DNA from: Acarospora socialis
Lineage: Eukaryota; Ascomycota; Lecanoromycetes; Acarosporales; Acarosporaceae
Assembly (NCBI GenBank): GCA_025617375.2
Contig: JAMYGW020000004.1
Span: forward strand, 806,001-870,000
Direction of reading: 5' to 3'
Length of the DNA stretch: 64,000 nt
The position numbers and the translations under genes were made by a program. Positions 46,831 to 58,086 of this stretch are shown one piece after another. The notes under the pieces were generated by a model, which was not told the DNA's origin, searched no databases, and worked only from the letters and a program-made list of their open reading frames with translations. Every line of letters begins with the position of its first letter. The first letter of the stretch is position 1.

Positions 46831-49800
46831 TGACTTTACTTGTGAATCACATCAGATATCTTAGTTGCAACTGTTCATTGAACATACACAGTGATGATTC
46901 ATTGAACATTACAACAGTTCATTAAATACTGTTCTCTGAAACAGATACTAATAAAGCAGTTTTATTGTCTTAAACAAAGACTTTGATCATACTTATACTG
47001 AATATGTGTCACAAAACTAAAAACTACTTCTTGAAATTCAATTATGTAAGACAATAATCAGAAGTTTCTAATCTAATAATAACATCAGTTAAACATCATT
47101 ATAATTTTGTGACAATCATCAATTTCATTCAATTAAAAATCACAACATGATCTCTATAGCAAATCAGAATGTGTTATACAAGAAAATTGATGCTGTTGTA
47201 TGATCTGAAGATGTTGTATAACATAAACTGAATATTAATGAATGCATGTACACACTTCTGTTGTCAAAGCTGCAGACTTAAATGACTATGTTTGATCTTT
47301 TAAAAGAGAAACTGAACACTGTCAGAGTCAAAGCATTATTTTGATGTGTATTCACAGTTATTTATCACAATTTTGATGATGTATTTCACAATATTTCAAA
47401 AACATGAAAAAATAAATGTCTCATGTTTCTGACTCAACAGTGCAATTATAACAAGAGAAGATAAATAAAGAATAAAAGATCTTTTAAAAGATCTGATGAA
47501 CATAATGTGACATTATCTTTCAATATGTTACAGTCATCAGACACAAATCTTTTCTTCTTTACTGATGATGAGAAGTTTGAATCACTGAAGACAGTTCAAA
47601 ATATCATGATACAAATTCACTGAGACATAAATTACAGCACATTCTGTAAATTACAAGATCTGTTAATGTCTGAAAAATTGAAAGAATTGATTAGAATGAA
47701 TGACTTAAATTTCAATAAGTTCATATCACTGATCATGAAAGAACTGAAGTACAACAATAGTGAGAACATAATTGTATATGAGTGTGTTGAAGTGATCATC
47801 ATGCATATTATCAATGAGCTTGAATGAAGAACAGCACTTTTCAAGATATATACAGAGAAATCTATAAGATTTTTCTTCACAATCAAGAGAAAAGTAACAA
47901 GAATAACTGATAAGACTTTCATTGACATTATCACAACATATGTACACTATCATAAGTATATTCTTTGCAGAATCAAGCTAATCAAATGATATAATACATG
48001 TCAAGCTTGACTCAGTTAAATTCAAAAATCAAACAAACTGATCTTCTTCTGACACACTTTACAGTATTTATACAGTCTATATAATGAATTAAAAGCTTGC
48101 ACAAGAGAATTGTTCAGATCAATACATGACAAATATTGTACTCAAGTTTAATTTGAAGAAAGAAATGTAAATCAAATCTTTTCTCAACAATAAACTTGAG
48201 ATTCTTCAGATGAATACAACTGTGATTGCAGACATTAACATTATTCATTCTTTTCTGAATAGTATCAAAGATGCTTTCAGCATCATAGATGTAATAGTTA
48301 GCATTGACAACAAGTTTAATCACTGATCTGCAAGTATTTGTGTTCAGAAAGAATGAAAGAACAAGAGAAAATGATATTAAAGCTGACAGATATGATGATC
48401 AAACATTTTTAAATGTTGTGAAAAAAAAACAATCATATTCTGTCAGAACAAAATCTGATTTATAGTGATAAAGTGTTGAAAGATCAGTATAAGAAATATG
48501 ATGATGTGTTCATTGAACATGATTAATTCATTGAATGCATTCACTGAATACACTCTTGCAAGTGTCAGATTTGATCTCTGCTAGTTTGATGAAAATTTGT
48601 AAATTTATTGTTAATGCATCAAAATAACAACATTCATTCTCAAATCATCATCATTTAAATTCACAGTATCATTGAGATTAACAACAACACTATTTCAATA
48701 GTGAAGATGTCTCAAGCTTATAGCAACATTACTTTAAAAGATGTACATCATTCAAATACTTGTGACATTCAAATCAATGTTATATTGACATGTTATTGCA
48801 GACAAAGTGCATTCAGATAGAGAGTGCAACTTCAGTTAAAGTGTATAAGTATCTCAAACAATATCTGTTTGATGATTAAGACAATAGATATACATAAGAC
48901 AAAACTATGAGTAATGATATTTTAGAAAACTCATTTGATGACAGTTGTGTTAACATGAAGATATGAATCTTTGAGTATGAAATACACAATGAAACTAAAG
49001 CACATAAAGACAAAGTTCACTATAGAAAATAAAGTGAAGCAGCAACAACATTTCTCAAGTTCTCAGATGTCTTTCAGCTCAAGTTTTTCAGCTGAACATA
49101 AATGAGTTAATTCTCAATCTCAGAGTCACAATAACATTGACTTCAACAGCAATGATAGTTCAACAGTATTGAACTTCTATCTGTGAACTAAGACATTAAG
49201 AAAAAAATCATATAGATCAACATTAGAGCATGAGTCAGTCATATTAATAATGTTCTTATTCATTAAAACATAAATTATTAACAGTCATGTCAGATCAGAG
49301 AGCACATCATGATCAGATCACAATAAATAGTGATTTAATGACTGAATTGAGAAAGCATGAAGAACAATGATGAAACATTTAGATGATAAATCAGATTGCA
49401 GATGACTGAAAGTGAATGATATTTTCATTTTGTTGAAAGTTCACAAAGTATACAACTACATCTATGAGTGTGTGTAAATTAACTAACATTTATAGTTCTA
49501 TAATGCATTCAGTGCATTTCATGAACATTCAATGACAACAGTACAAATTCTTGTCAGATTTAGTTATGATTGACAGCTGCAGAGAACAAGAAAAGATGTG
49601 ATGAAATATGTGAAGAAACTTCTTTAAGATGATAACTTTGCATGCAAGAACATAAGTAGCATTCATTCATATATTTGACAACTAATCTCTGCACAGTCTT
49701 CAAAGACAAAATTTTGTGCACTGATAATATCAAGAACATTAATGTGTACAGTGTTTGTCAGAATCAAGAATAAAATGATCTTTCATGCTCATACTAAAAA

Positions 49801-50000
49801 CATATTTAATTTGCTGCTGATCAATTCAGTACTTCTTGTTGTAGTCATGATTGTGCATTATATTTGAGAGTATAAGTCAGAAAAATACATAATTAAGAAG
49901 TTTGATGATCTCAGAGTGTTAAATATGTGTTTTACTGTTTGCTTGTCAGTCATGACAGACTGTTCTGACTCAGAATGATATATCAGTTACATGAACTTGT
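46831..50000 (+). other. Unassigned, coding-like hypermutated sequence
   Basis: Codon-like structure on the plus strand, for example at 47560-47960 (LMSEKLKELIRMNDLNFN and following helical sequence) and at 48500-49250. It has no domain I can name. It continues after the small LTR element at 51790. It could be a second gene of the Plavaka-type element or an unrelated relic. Confidence 0.35.
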
Positions 50001-50351
50001 TGTTATGATCAAGTCAGAATGAGCTTGAAGTGAACTGATGTGTACACACAAGAAGCATATATTCAAGAAATGTTTAAACAGCAGTCATGTGACATCTCAA
50101 CATGCTTGATGATGAGCTTGACAAGCAAGCTTGACAGATTGCATGAACAAGTCATCTTGATGAGCTCAACAACAAGATCAACAAGTGAACTCACTATATA
50201 GTAGAATTGTTTTTCTTATGAAAACAATCATGTTCAACTTAAATAACTATCTAAGAGTTAAAGTTCAGAACTGTTTCAGACCAGTCATTATATCAATAAG
50301 CACAAACTCTTAGCTCTACATATCTGAGAAATCTCAGGTCAGAATGTTACA
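50001..50351 (+). repeat. Small LTR element, 5' LTR (351 bp)
   Basis: Starts TGTTATGATCAAGTCAGAA, ends AGAATGTTACA. Equal in length to the partner at 51439-51789. Confidence 0.92.
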
Positions 50352-50919
50352 CTTTAAACACTCTTATGATATAATGAGTACAATGTCTGACACACAGAGA
50401 AATGTCTCAATCTCATTCTTAAAACAAGTTCAAGTGAACTCATCTCTACCATCTACTTCAGAGAGAACAATGACACAATCAGTGATGTCAGCTCAAGTGA
50501 TACAACTATCTGTGAATGCATCAAAGATTCAGATACTCAATACTTTTAATGAAGAATGAGAGAAGCTGTGAGTCTTTGTGACTAAGCTCAACCTGTATAT
50601 TGAATTCAATTAACTGAAGTTTCAAACTGATCAAGAAAAGATGTTGTTTGTGACAATCTATCTAGTGAATGCAGTCTTTGACTGAGTTGATCTTAAGCTA
50701 CATGAGTTTTTAGAAAAGAGTTATGATGAATGTCTGTCAAACTCAATGAAAAATATGAAGTTGAGAACATTTTAGAGAAGAGAATGATTAGTGAGAAAAC
50801 TCACTATCTCATCAAATGAAAAGATTATGATATCTCAGAAAATATCTGAAAATCTAAAGAAAATCTCAAGAACTGCACAAGAACACTTCAATATTTTGAG
50901 AAAAGAAGTCAATATTAGC

Positions 50920-51360
50920 TCAGAAGAATGACAACATCAAGTTAATAAGTTATGACATTGTTTGAGAATCTTCATTCTCAGTTTCATCACTATCACTATC
51001 AAGTTCAGCAGCAAGACAGTCAGTTTTCTGCAAAGCACAGCAGTTCATTTGATTCAGTATTTTCTGAAGATGTACAACTTTTGAGAAAAGTGCAGCAAGC
51101 TCAGTGTGCTTGACTGTCAATTCACTGTTTGCTTTACTTATTTCTTTTCAGAGCAAAAGATGAGTTCTATTGAGAGACTTTCACAATACACTGACACATG
51201 AGTGATCATGATGAGTACACTTATTGTATTTTGATCAAGATTTCATTACAAAACAGTTGATGCCACAATGAGCACAATAGTCACAAGAAAACAAGACAGG
51301 CACACCATCAATCTGAATTTTCTTTGCAATTCTTAGACAATTGAAATTTTTAAAAAGCAT
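50920..51360 (-). pseudogene. Antisense frame of the small LTR element
   Basis: Minus-strand frame, opposite to its element, starting MLFKNFN...RIAKKIQID and containing CDYCAHCGINCF and NKCTHHDHSC, a Cys/His-rich segment. It is followed by a helical stretch and an acidic ELDSDSDETENE segment. Homologous to the frames at 16891-17313 and 28473-28898, and the best preserved of the three, with an extra helical insert in the middle. Confidence 0.6.
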
Positions 51361-51438
51361 CATCACTGACAACATACAATGTAAATACTCTCACTTATAT
51401 AGATTCTAGAGAACTAGCATCTGAGAAGAAAAGAATGA

Positions 51439-51789
51439 TGTTATGATCAAGTCAGAACAGACTTAAAACAGACTGATGCATACACACAAGAGATATATAT
51501 TCAAGAGATGTTTAGACAGCAGTCACATGACACCTCAACATGCTTGATGATGAGCTTGACAAGCAAGCTCAACAGATTGCATGAGCAAGTCATCTCAACA
51601 GACTCAACAACAAGGTCAGCAAGCAGACTCACTATATAGTAGAATTGTTTCTCTTATGAAAACAATCATATTCAACTTAAGTAACTATCTAAGAGTTAAA
51701 GTTCAGAACCATTTTAGACCAGTTATTATATCAATAAGCACAAACTCTTAGCCCTACATACCTGAGGAATCTCAGGTCAGAACATTACA
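51439..51789 (+). repeat. Small LTR element, 3' LTR (351 bp)
   Basis: Starts TGTTATGATCAAG, ends AGAACATTACA, followed by CTTAT. Differences from the 5' LTR appear to be transitions only. Confidence 0.92.
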
Positions 51790-53140
51790 CTTATGTTAAG
51801 AATATGTGATATTGTCAGTTCAAAAAGTGACAAAGCACAATTCTGAAGATTCTGCTATGTTGTGTTTGTATATAACTTAATAATGACAAAGTTGAAGCAG
51901 CAATAGACATTGCAGCTGTTAAGAATCAATATATTGATGTTTTATCTGATCTGTTTACACATGAGATTGATGAGATTATTTTATCAACAATTTTGTTCTC
52001 AATCAAAAGAAGTCAACTGTCAATCTTCACATTCATTTAAACATTAATCATCATCTCATCAATCATCAGCAAGAGCACAGAAGAAATAAATATGAGAGAC
52101 TACTTTTATAAGTTGATCAATGCTGACAATAAAAGTTGAACAAAATAGATTTGAACAATAAAGATCTTAATGATATTGATCAGATAAATCTCAGTAATGA
52201 CTTAGTTTCTATTCTCAACATCAAATTGAATTCAATTCATGATGACATGTTCTGCATGAATAGTGATCTATTGAATGTTTTGAAAACTTAACTAAAATGC
52301 ATGTTAAAGCACAACTATTTACTGCTGATAAAGAAATGTGATGTCAAAAAGCTGCATTAACTTTGTGTCAATTCAGATTGAACATGAAACAAATTTGCTG
52401 AAGAGACTGATCTGAAGATGCATTCTGATGTATGACTATAATATGAAAATATTGTTGTAAATGATGAAAACAATTACAGAAAGTTTGTGAACAAACTTAA
52501 AGATAAAAGTTCTATAACTGTGCAGTATAAAAAGAAATCAATTGTGAAGAAGTAATGAGTAGCTTGTTCATTAGAGAATTTGCTCTGCAATCTAAATTAT
52601 GTGATGATTCTTATTGAGTGCTACTGCTTTTATGAGTAACTATGATGTTGAAACAATCTGTGATGAATTACAAGTTCAATAAATCAATCATGACAGATGT
52701 AATCAATGAGTAGAAGAGATTCAATGAATCTTTTGAGATGAAGATGATCAATTAACTAATGTTGTAAAACATATTCAATGAATCTTGAACAGAAATGCTG
52801 ATAATGATGCAATGTGTGTTCAGATCATTTATTATGATCAAAGCAACTATAAGATCAAGATTGACAAGAACAAGGTTATTCAGTTATTTGACAACACAAA
52901 CAATTTTGATATATATGATAATGTTCATTAGCATGACTTCAGCACAAAATGTGTTAGAAAGACTTGAAGTGATAAAATGAATAAGAGCATCTTTTTCTAA
53001 AGAGAATTTTCAAGAATGCTCAGAGCACTTATGAGCTGAAACATGAGATTTCTGACTCTGAGTGCTCTGAGCTGAATTTAGTTGAATCAGTTCAGCTCTG
53101 AGCTGTGCTTTCAACTTGCTGATGAAAGAATATGTTTGTG
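51790..53140 (+). other. Unassigned, coding-like hypermutated sequence
   Basis: Continuation, beyond the small LTR element, of plus-strand coding-like sequence. One readable stretch is around 52400-52600 (ENIVVNDENNYRKFVNKL, then SIVKK and ACSLENLLCNLNYVMI). No family recognised. Confidence 0.35.
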
Positions 53141-53150
53141 TGTGTGCTTG

Positions 53151-53375
53151 TTTTGTTCAACTGTTGAGCATCATATCAAGCTGTCAGTATGTCTCATTTT
53201 GCTCAATCTTTGAGCTCTGTATCAAGTGCTGAGAGTGTTATTTTGCTTAACTCTTGAGTTCTGTATTGACTGCTGAGAGATATTGTTTTGCTCAATCTTA
53301 GAGCTCTGTATTGATGATTGATAATGCTTGTTTTGCTCAATCTTTGAGTTTCTGTATCAAGCTGCTGAGATACTA
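53151..53375 (-). repeat. Minisatellite, 5 units of about 45 bp
   Basis: Units starting TTTTGCTCAATCTTTGAG at 53151, 53197, 53241, 53286 and 53331 (spacing 44-46 bp). On the minus strand they lie in an 84-codon open frame (53457-53203) and give a roughly 15-residue repeat with QYRALRLSKT-like units. Confidence 0.8.
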
Positions 53376-53431
53376 GAACAGTATGCACTTTCTCTGAGAA
53401 GCTTCTTGCTAACTTGGGCTCATAATCTATC

Positions 53432-53483
53432 AAAAGTGGGCACCACACTTTAGTCATGCTAATTGTGGGTTATATTTCTAACA
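53432..53483 (-). repeat. Copia-type LTR terminus at right edge of island
   Basis: 52 bp that match 14200-14251 (the TGTTAG end of the Copia LTR) at 48 of 52 positions, all four differences being transitions. The similarity ends sharply on the inner side. Just inside lies TTATGAGCCC (minus strand, about 53415-53427), a word complementary to the anticodon arm of initiator tRNA-Met, which some Copia elements use as primer site. It marks the point where base composition returns to normal. Confidence 0.6.
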
Positions 53484-54244
53484 GTCAATTATGTATGTAG
53501 TCATGATGTATGTCTAAATTCTATGTTTTCTTCTATATACTGTGTTGCATAGAATTGTATGTGAAGGGGTAGTCACTATGTCTAAAGGGGAAGTCATAAC
53601 ATAGAATTGCTGAAAGAGAAAGTTTCACATAGAACAGTACAAGTATAGATTAGATGAGCCATTGTGGACAGCAACTTCCTGTTTAGTAGTGTTGAGTCAA
53701 TGTCTTGCAACTACTGCCTGCCTTTTTGTTCAAAGTAGGTTTACAACCACAGCAAATGAGACTCATGCATGCAGAACTGAATCCTTAAGAGTATAGTTCT
53801 AGGTCATAAATGAATGCCAATAGTTCCATGGCGCACTTCAAAACATTAAGACATGAACAAATGTGATTCTTGAGAAAATTTGAGACTATGTTACATAGAG
53901 GTCTCCATGAAACTGTCAGAAATTAAAAGGAATTCATTTTACAAGATAGGCCTAGACTTGGAGAGTACTTTACCTATATTGTCTTGGTGCACAACGGCAT
54001 CATTTAGGACCTGGAACCATACTACATCAACAGTATGTGATGCTTCAACCCCATGACTAGGCTTCCAAGGCACTCTGAGTTTCAACACTCTTCACGGTTC
54101 TTCGAGACGGAAAGATCGATAGGTGCGAGTGCCTTACACCCTGAAAGGTGAAGGTCAAGTCTGAGTGTCATTTTAGTATGGTGTGAACCCATTGGATAGA
54201 AGCAAGTCATCTACAAACCGAATAATCACTGGCAGTTATCAACA
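53484..54244. other. Intergenic region right of island
   Basis: Normal dinucleotide content returns here. Nothing recognisable was found; short frames only. Confidence 0.5.
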
Positions 54245-54667
54245 TCAATCCTTCCGCAGCTTCCAGTCTCCCCAGTCATACCCTGGTACGCGGCGAGGGT
54301 CGCAACACACTATAACCCAGATAACAACCGCCTGAGCGATTACCATTGACAACATCACTGCACCTCCCTTTAGAGCATTTGGCAGCCCGCATAATCTGAT
54401 CACGAAGATTACGAAGCCACCCGAGATAATTCCAAAGCAGGATCCGAACATTAAAACGATAAAGGATGCAGCCTCATGCACCTGGAGGCGAGGGGGGCCG
54501 GGCGAGAAAAAGCCAATCCGATGGGGAATATGTAATGTTTGTGACTGGATGCGGAACCCAGTGGTCGCAATTGCAAGGTGAACCGGGTTGAGGCGATTGT
54601 CGACTATTTCACCAGCGAAAACTCCCTTGGCAATCGTGAGAATATTACTGATAAGGTTGTGAAGCAT
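54245..54667 (-). CDS. Hypothetical small membrane protein
   Basis: Open frame of 140 residues. Two hydrophobic segments are visible, AASFIVLMFGSCFGIISGGF (about residues 66-85) and GGAVMLSMVIAQAVVIWVIV (about 100-119), each long enough to cross a membrane. The C-terminus, CDPRRVPGYDWGDWKLRKD, is polar with aromatic residues. I do not recognise a family. The N-terminal 60 residues are plain, and the true start could be an exon boundary further right. It lies alone between the AT-rich island and SPA2, where relics are common, so it may be a fragment of a larger membrane protein. Confidence 0.4.
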   Translation of the reverse strand: MLHNLISNILTIAKGVFAGEIVDNRLNPVHLAIATTGFRIQSQTLHIPHRIGFFSPGPPRLQVHEAASFIVLMFGSCFGIISGGFVIFVIRLCGLPNALKGGAVMLSMVIAQAVVIWVIVCCDPRRVPGYDWGDWKLRKD

Positions 54668-55165
54668 ATTGATGAGGGTTTTTCGATTATGTGTCGCTTG
54701 ACTGACTTGTTGATGGGAAAGGAGCGGTTCTGTTGCGTGTTACCTTTGTTCAATGGGAGCGAAGTGAATATGTGAATGCTTAAAGGAGAAGACCGAGAGG
54801 TCTCTTCGAAGGAGTTATGTACTGGTACACTAGGCTAAATACAGTATAGTAGGGGACCATCTATAATATCCAGTTGTTCTAATAACCTTTTGGCTAGTAC
54901 ACATCAAGTTGTCTTGGATTGAACAGATCAAGACTAAGGTGAGATGTGAAGGCACTCAAGAAAACTTCATGTAATTCAAAAGTATGTTTTGACTATGCAC
55001 CATTCCTATGCCCTAAGTAAAAATCCCCAAGCGGTAAATGGGCGCAACTCTGATGCGAATGAGATAATACTTCAGAGTATGCCAACGATGAAAGCTACCG
55101 CCAAAAGCTGCAAGAAAGGATTTTCTACAGAAAGAAGGCAAAAAGGGTATCGCCAAAAGCATTGG
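54668..55165. other. Intergenic region, small membrane protein / SPA2
   Basis: About 500 bp with no recognised gene. It should contain the 3' UTR of SPA2 (minus). Confidence 0.5.
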
Positions 55166-58086
55166 TCATCGGAAGTCGTCGTCATCTGCCGCTTCATTAT
55201 AGATCTGCTCCACTCGGTGCACGAGCTCCTTCGTCTCCCGTGCGATCTCAAAGGCCATGGGCGGCAGGCGGTTGTTGAAGTCTTTTAGCTGGGCGGTATC
55301 GGTCATGGTTGCGCTCTCGGCATTTGTGTCCAGGAGCCGGGTCCTGCAGTCGGAAAGCGTGCGCATGATCGGCTCCGCTCCGTCTCGAAGCGACTCATTC
55401 CCGGTTTTGTTGATGGCTGCGTCGGTGGATGATAGCACCTTGCCCACCAAGGTGACGATGTCAGAGGTATGGTCCCGGATGATGGATACGCCATCGTCAG
55501 CTCGGACGCTGCTGACAAGTGATTGGATGGAGTGGACAAGACCCTCTGTCTGGCTTTCGAGGTAGAACTACGTTACATTAGTGATATTGACAGTGTCAGG
55601 GAAGTTTGCGCTGCCGTACTTTGAGCTCCTCGATCTCGGTATCTCGTTTCCGCAAGCCAAACCCCATCTTCATCGAAAGTCCCAAGCCGTTCCCGTTGGA
55701 CAGACCGTTCGTTGACGTAGACCGACGTTCAGCCCAAGAGTTGTTCCCATGGCTCTTCGTGCGCATTGATGAAGCACGTGGTGAACTCATGGAACTATAG
55801 ATAGATTCCCCGCCGCTGTTTCGACCTGGTAGTAGGCTGAAGTATCCCGATGATTCAGCCGGTTGACTCCCATTATCATCGTCCTCGAGCTCATCGGCAG
55901 GTGTAGGTCTGATTTTGACGAGTCGAATGAGCTCAATCACGGCTGATGTAAGGTGCGATGCAGCTGCATCCAGCAACGACACAGGGGAAAGTCCGTTTGA
56001 AGCAGCAAAGTTCTTTGACGCTGTGATTAGATTGTTCGCGGTAGCTGATACTCTCGTCTTAAGCGCTTGCCGTCGCGGTGCCGATCCATCCTCGCTGGAA
56101 GCCAAGTCACCCATGTCCTGTGTCACATGCCTCACGCTTATTACCACAGCCTTCATGTAATCCAACACGGACGCCGGCTCATTGACTCTCGCGGTCCGTA
56201 GCAACTCGTCGATAGCGATTTGAAACTTCGTCACATGAACATCCTTTACCAAGCCATCCGGACTTGTTAGGCCACCATCCTTGGCATAATGGCCCGCGTC
56301 ATGTTGCTGTATCGACACACCCATTGATGAAGCCCGTAAAGTTCGAAGCTGCGTCTTAGCCCTTGCATACCTACTCTTCCAGTCTTTAACCTCCTCTTCT
56401 AGCCTGTGAACTCGATGGACGAGCTGCTCTTCTCGCTCCCATGACTGACTGCTGCGGTCTGAAATTGCTTTCATCTCCTTCAAGAACGCGGAGGCCTCTT
56501 GCCTCACTTCGTTCGTTACCTGTTGTTGCTCACGGAGCTCTGTCTTCAGGGCTTGGTTGTCTCTTTCCAGACTTTCGCAACGCGTCCTCCACTCGCCGCC
56601 AGCGCTACCTTGTTTGGATGCCTTGTCTATCTGTATGCGCAGATCTCGCTCTGTTTTGGATTGGTCCATTTTAACTTTGTCCAGTTCCAAGTGTAGCGAG
56701 GAGTTAAGACTGAGAGCATCGTCAAGCTTGCTCTCAAGATTAGTTCGTAAATCGGACCATTCTCTGCGTTCCGAGTTCAAAGACTGAAGCGGATGAGAGT
56801 CAGTACATATTCCGCCGTAACAACTCTAGACGATATCAGAACACACTTACACTGCCTCGGTCCCTCTCAGCCTCCTGAAGCCTGCTTAACTCAGCATCCT
56901 TCCGCCGCATCTGGCCTTCCAAATCTTCAAGCTTTCCCTGTAGCTGGCCAATTTGCGTCTGATAGTCGGTAATGGTTTTCTTGTCCCTCTCCGAAACTGC
57001 CACGCTCCGGGTTGTTGTGTCAGTGTTCCTTCGACTTCCGAGCCTTGACCCAGCTCCCTCTAGGCCAAAGGCATCACTCCGATTGTCGTCATCCTCGTCC
57101 AGACCACTTTGATCATCATCGTCCTCAACAAGGGTGCTCTTGTTGGGGACGATCGTGCTGCTCTGAAAGCTTTTCGGTTGTGGCCTGCCGAAACCACCTT
57201 CAGGCCCAGATGCGCCAGGGATGCCCAAGCCAACGGGTGGTGATCCTCCGAGAGAGCCGTCCCTGGCTGGGAACGACTGAGGTGGCCTTCCAGGCCCTCG
57301 CGGTGGTAGGACTTGACCGCGAGACCCTGGTCGCATACCCGTCGGTGTTCCGCTCCGACTCGGCGGCCCTCTCATGCTAGCAGGACTGCCCACTCGCTCA
57401 ATATCTCCCCCTGCGAACCGCGGAAACCTGCGCTCCAGCTCATAGAAGACGTCGGTAGCTAGATCCCGAAAGCGAGAAGGTGGGAGGGTGGATAGCTTCC
57501 GCCGCGCCTGGTTACGTTTCGGGTGGAAGTTCTCCTTAGGTAGGAGGGAGGCTGGAACCTCGTTCGGAGTAGTTCCTGCGCCAAGGTTACTCTGCCTAGC
57601 GGAGCTTTGCCTGCGCATTAGCTCGTCGTACACATCCGTACTCAGTTCCTGAAACTGCACTGCCGACAATCGGAGGAGTTTATCCCGCGCTCGAGGGACT
57701 TTCGGGTTGCCTTTGTCATCCCGCAAAGACGGCGCCAAATATCTCTTGAGAATTATATAGTGTTCCGACAGCGCTTCTTCCATCATCAGGGCCTTCTTGG
57801 TCTGTAGCTCCGACAAACTCGTTGCGTTGCTCGATCGCGCAACCGAGCTTGGTGGTGAAGGGTTGCCCGGACTATCGCTAGGCCTGCGATTCATGCCGCC
57901 CGGTAGGCTTCCATCCAGAGTACTCAAGGAGCCAGATATGGGAGGTGTAGCAAGGGCGCCACGTGTTGATGGTATTGAGGGTGAGTACACAGAATCTGCA
58001 GTAGTGATCGATTGGTACCGTGAAATGCCCGACCACTCACTGCCTGCCACCGACACCGGCGACAGAGTACCTGAACGGCCATTCAT
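55166..58086 (-). CDS. SPA2: Polarisome scaffold Spa2 (SpaA)
   Basis: Spa2 organises the polarisome at hyphal tips, linking the formin, Bud6 and MAP-kinase components. Three exons are supported: 58086-56851, 56783-55620 and 55567-55166; the introns are 67 bp (ACTGAC branch site) and 52 bp (GTACGG donor). All junctions are phase 0 and give 933 residues. Two Spa2-homology (SHD) repeats mark the family: residues about 129-160 (RDKLLRLSAVQFQELSTDVYDEL) and about 189-221 (RRKLSTLPPSRFRDLATDVFYELERR). Between about 355 and 600 is a long coiled coil (YQTQIGQLQGKLEDLEGQM onward) and the C-terminal 200 residues are a helical domain ending DDDDFR. The middle 220-350 is Pro/Gly/Ser-rich and disordered. 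The order SHD, coiled coil, C-terminal domain is that of filamentous-fungal SpaA. Confidence 0.92.

Larger units (their letters stand above)
50001..51789 (+). mobile_element. Small non-autonomous Gypsy-derived LTR element
   Basis: 1789-bp fossil element on the plus strand with 351-bp LTRs at both ends. Flanking 5-mers CTTGT and CTTAT differ by one C-to-T type change. The inner 1087 bp join the beginning of a Gypsy gag (from about 50384, MSDTQ) directly to the chromodomain end of pol (about 50740-50880) and the conserved antisense frame. Reverse transcriptase and integrase core are absent, so it could only have moved with help of a full-length relative. Its LTR shares its last ~170 bp (R/U5 side) with the 361-bp Gypsy LTRs but has a different U3. 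It is less mutated than its neighbours (GGTC, GCCC and CCTGAGG words persist), so it is probably younger. Confidence 0.85.
13050..53483. repeat. AT-rich, C-to-T hypermutated repeat island
   Basis: About 40.4 kb with abrupt edges. Inside it, CG, GG and CC dinucleotides are nearly absent (a lone CG stands at about 26932), while CA/TG and CT/AG remain common. Sister repeat copies differ almost only by C/T and G/A. This is the outcome of a RIP-like process (repeat-induced point mutation) acting on nested transposons. The right edge coincides with an apparent Copia LTR terminus at 53483; the left edge is set by composition, give or take about 50 bp. No intact host gene was found inside. Confidence 0.85.

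Noticed and set aside
14200-53483. Treating the two Copia LTR ends as the pair of one giant element
   Set aside because: Similarity is limited to 52 bp; the sequences inward differ completely, so they are ends of different or rearranged copies.
13050-53483. Centromere or mitochondrial DNA insertion
   Set aside because: The AT content is explained by recognisable transposons and gene relics altered by transitions; no mitochondrial genes were seen. A centromere cannot be excluded from sequence but has no positive support.
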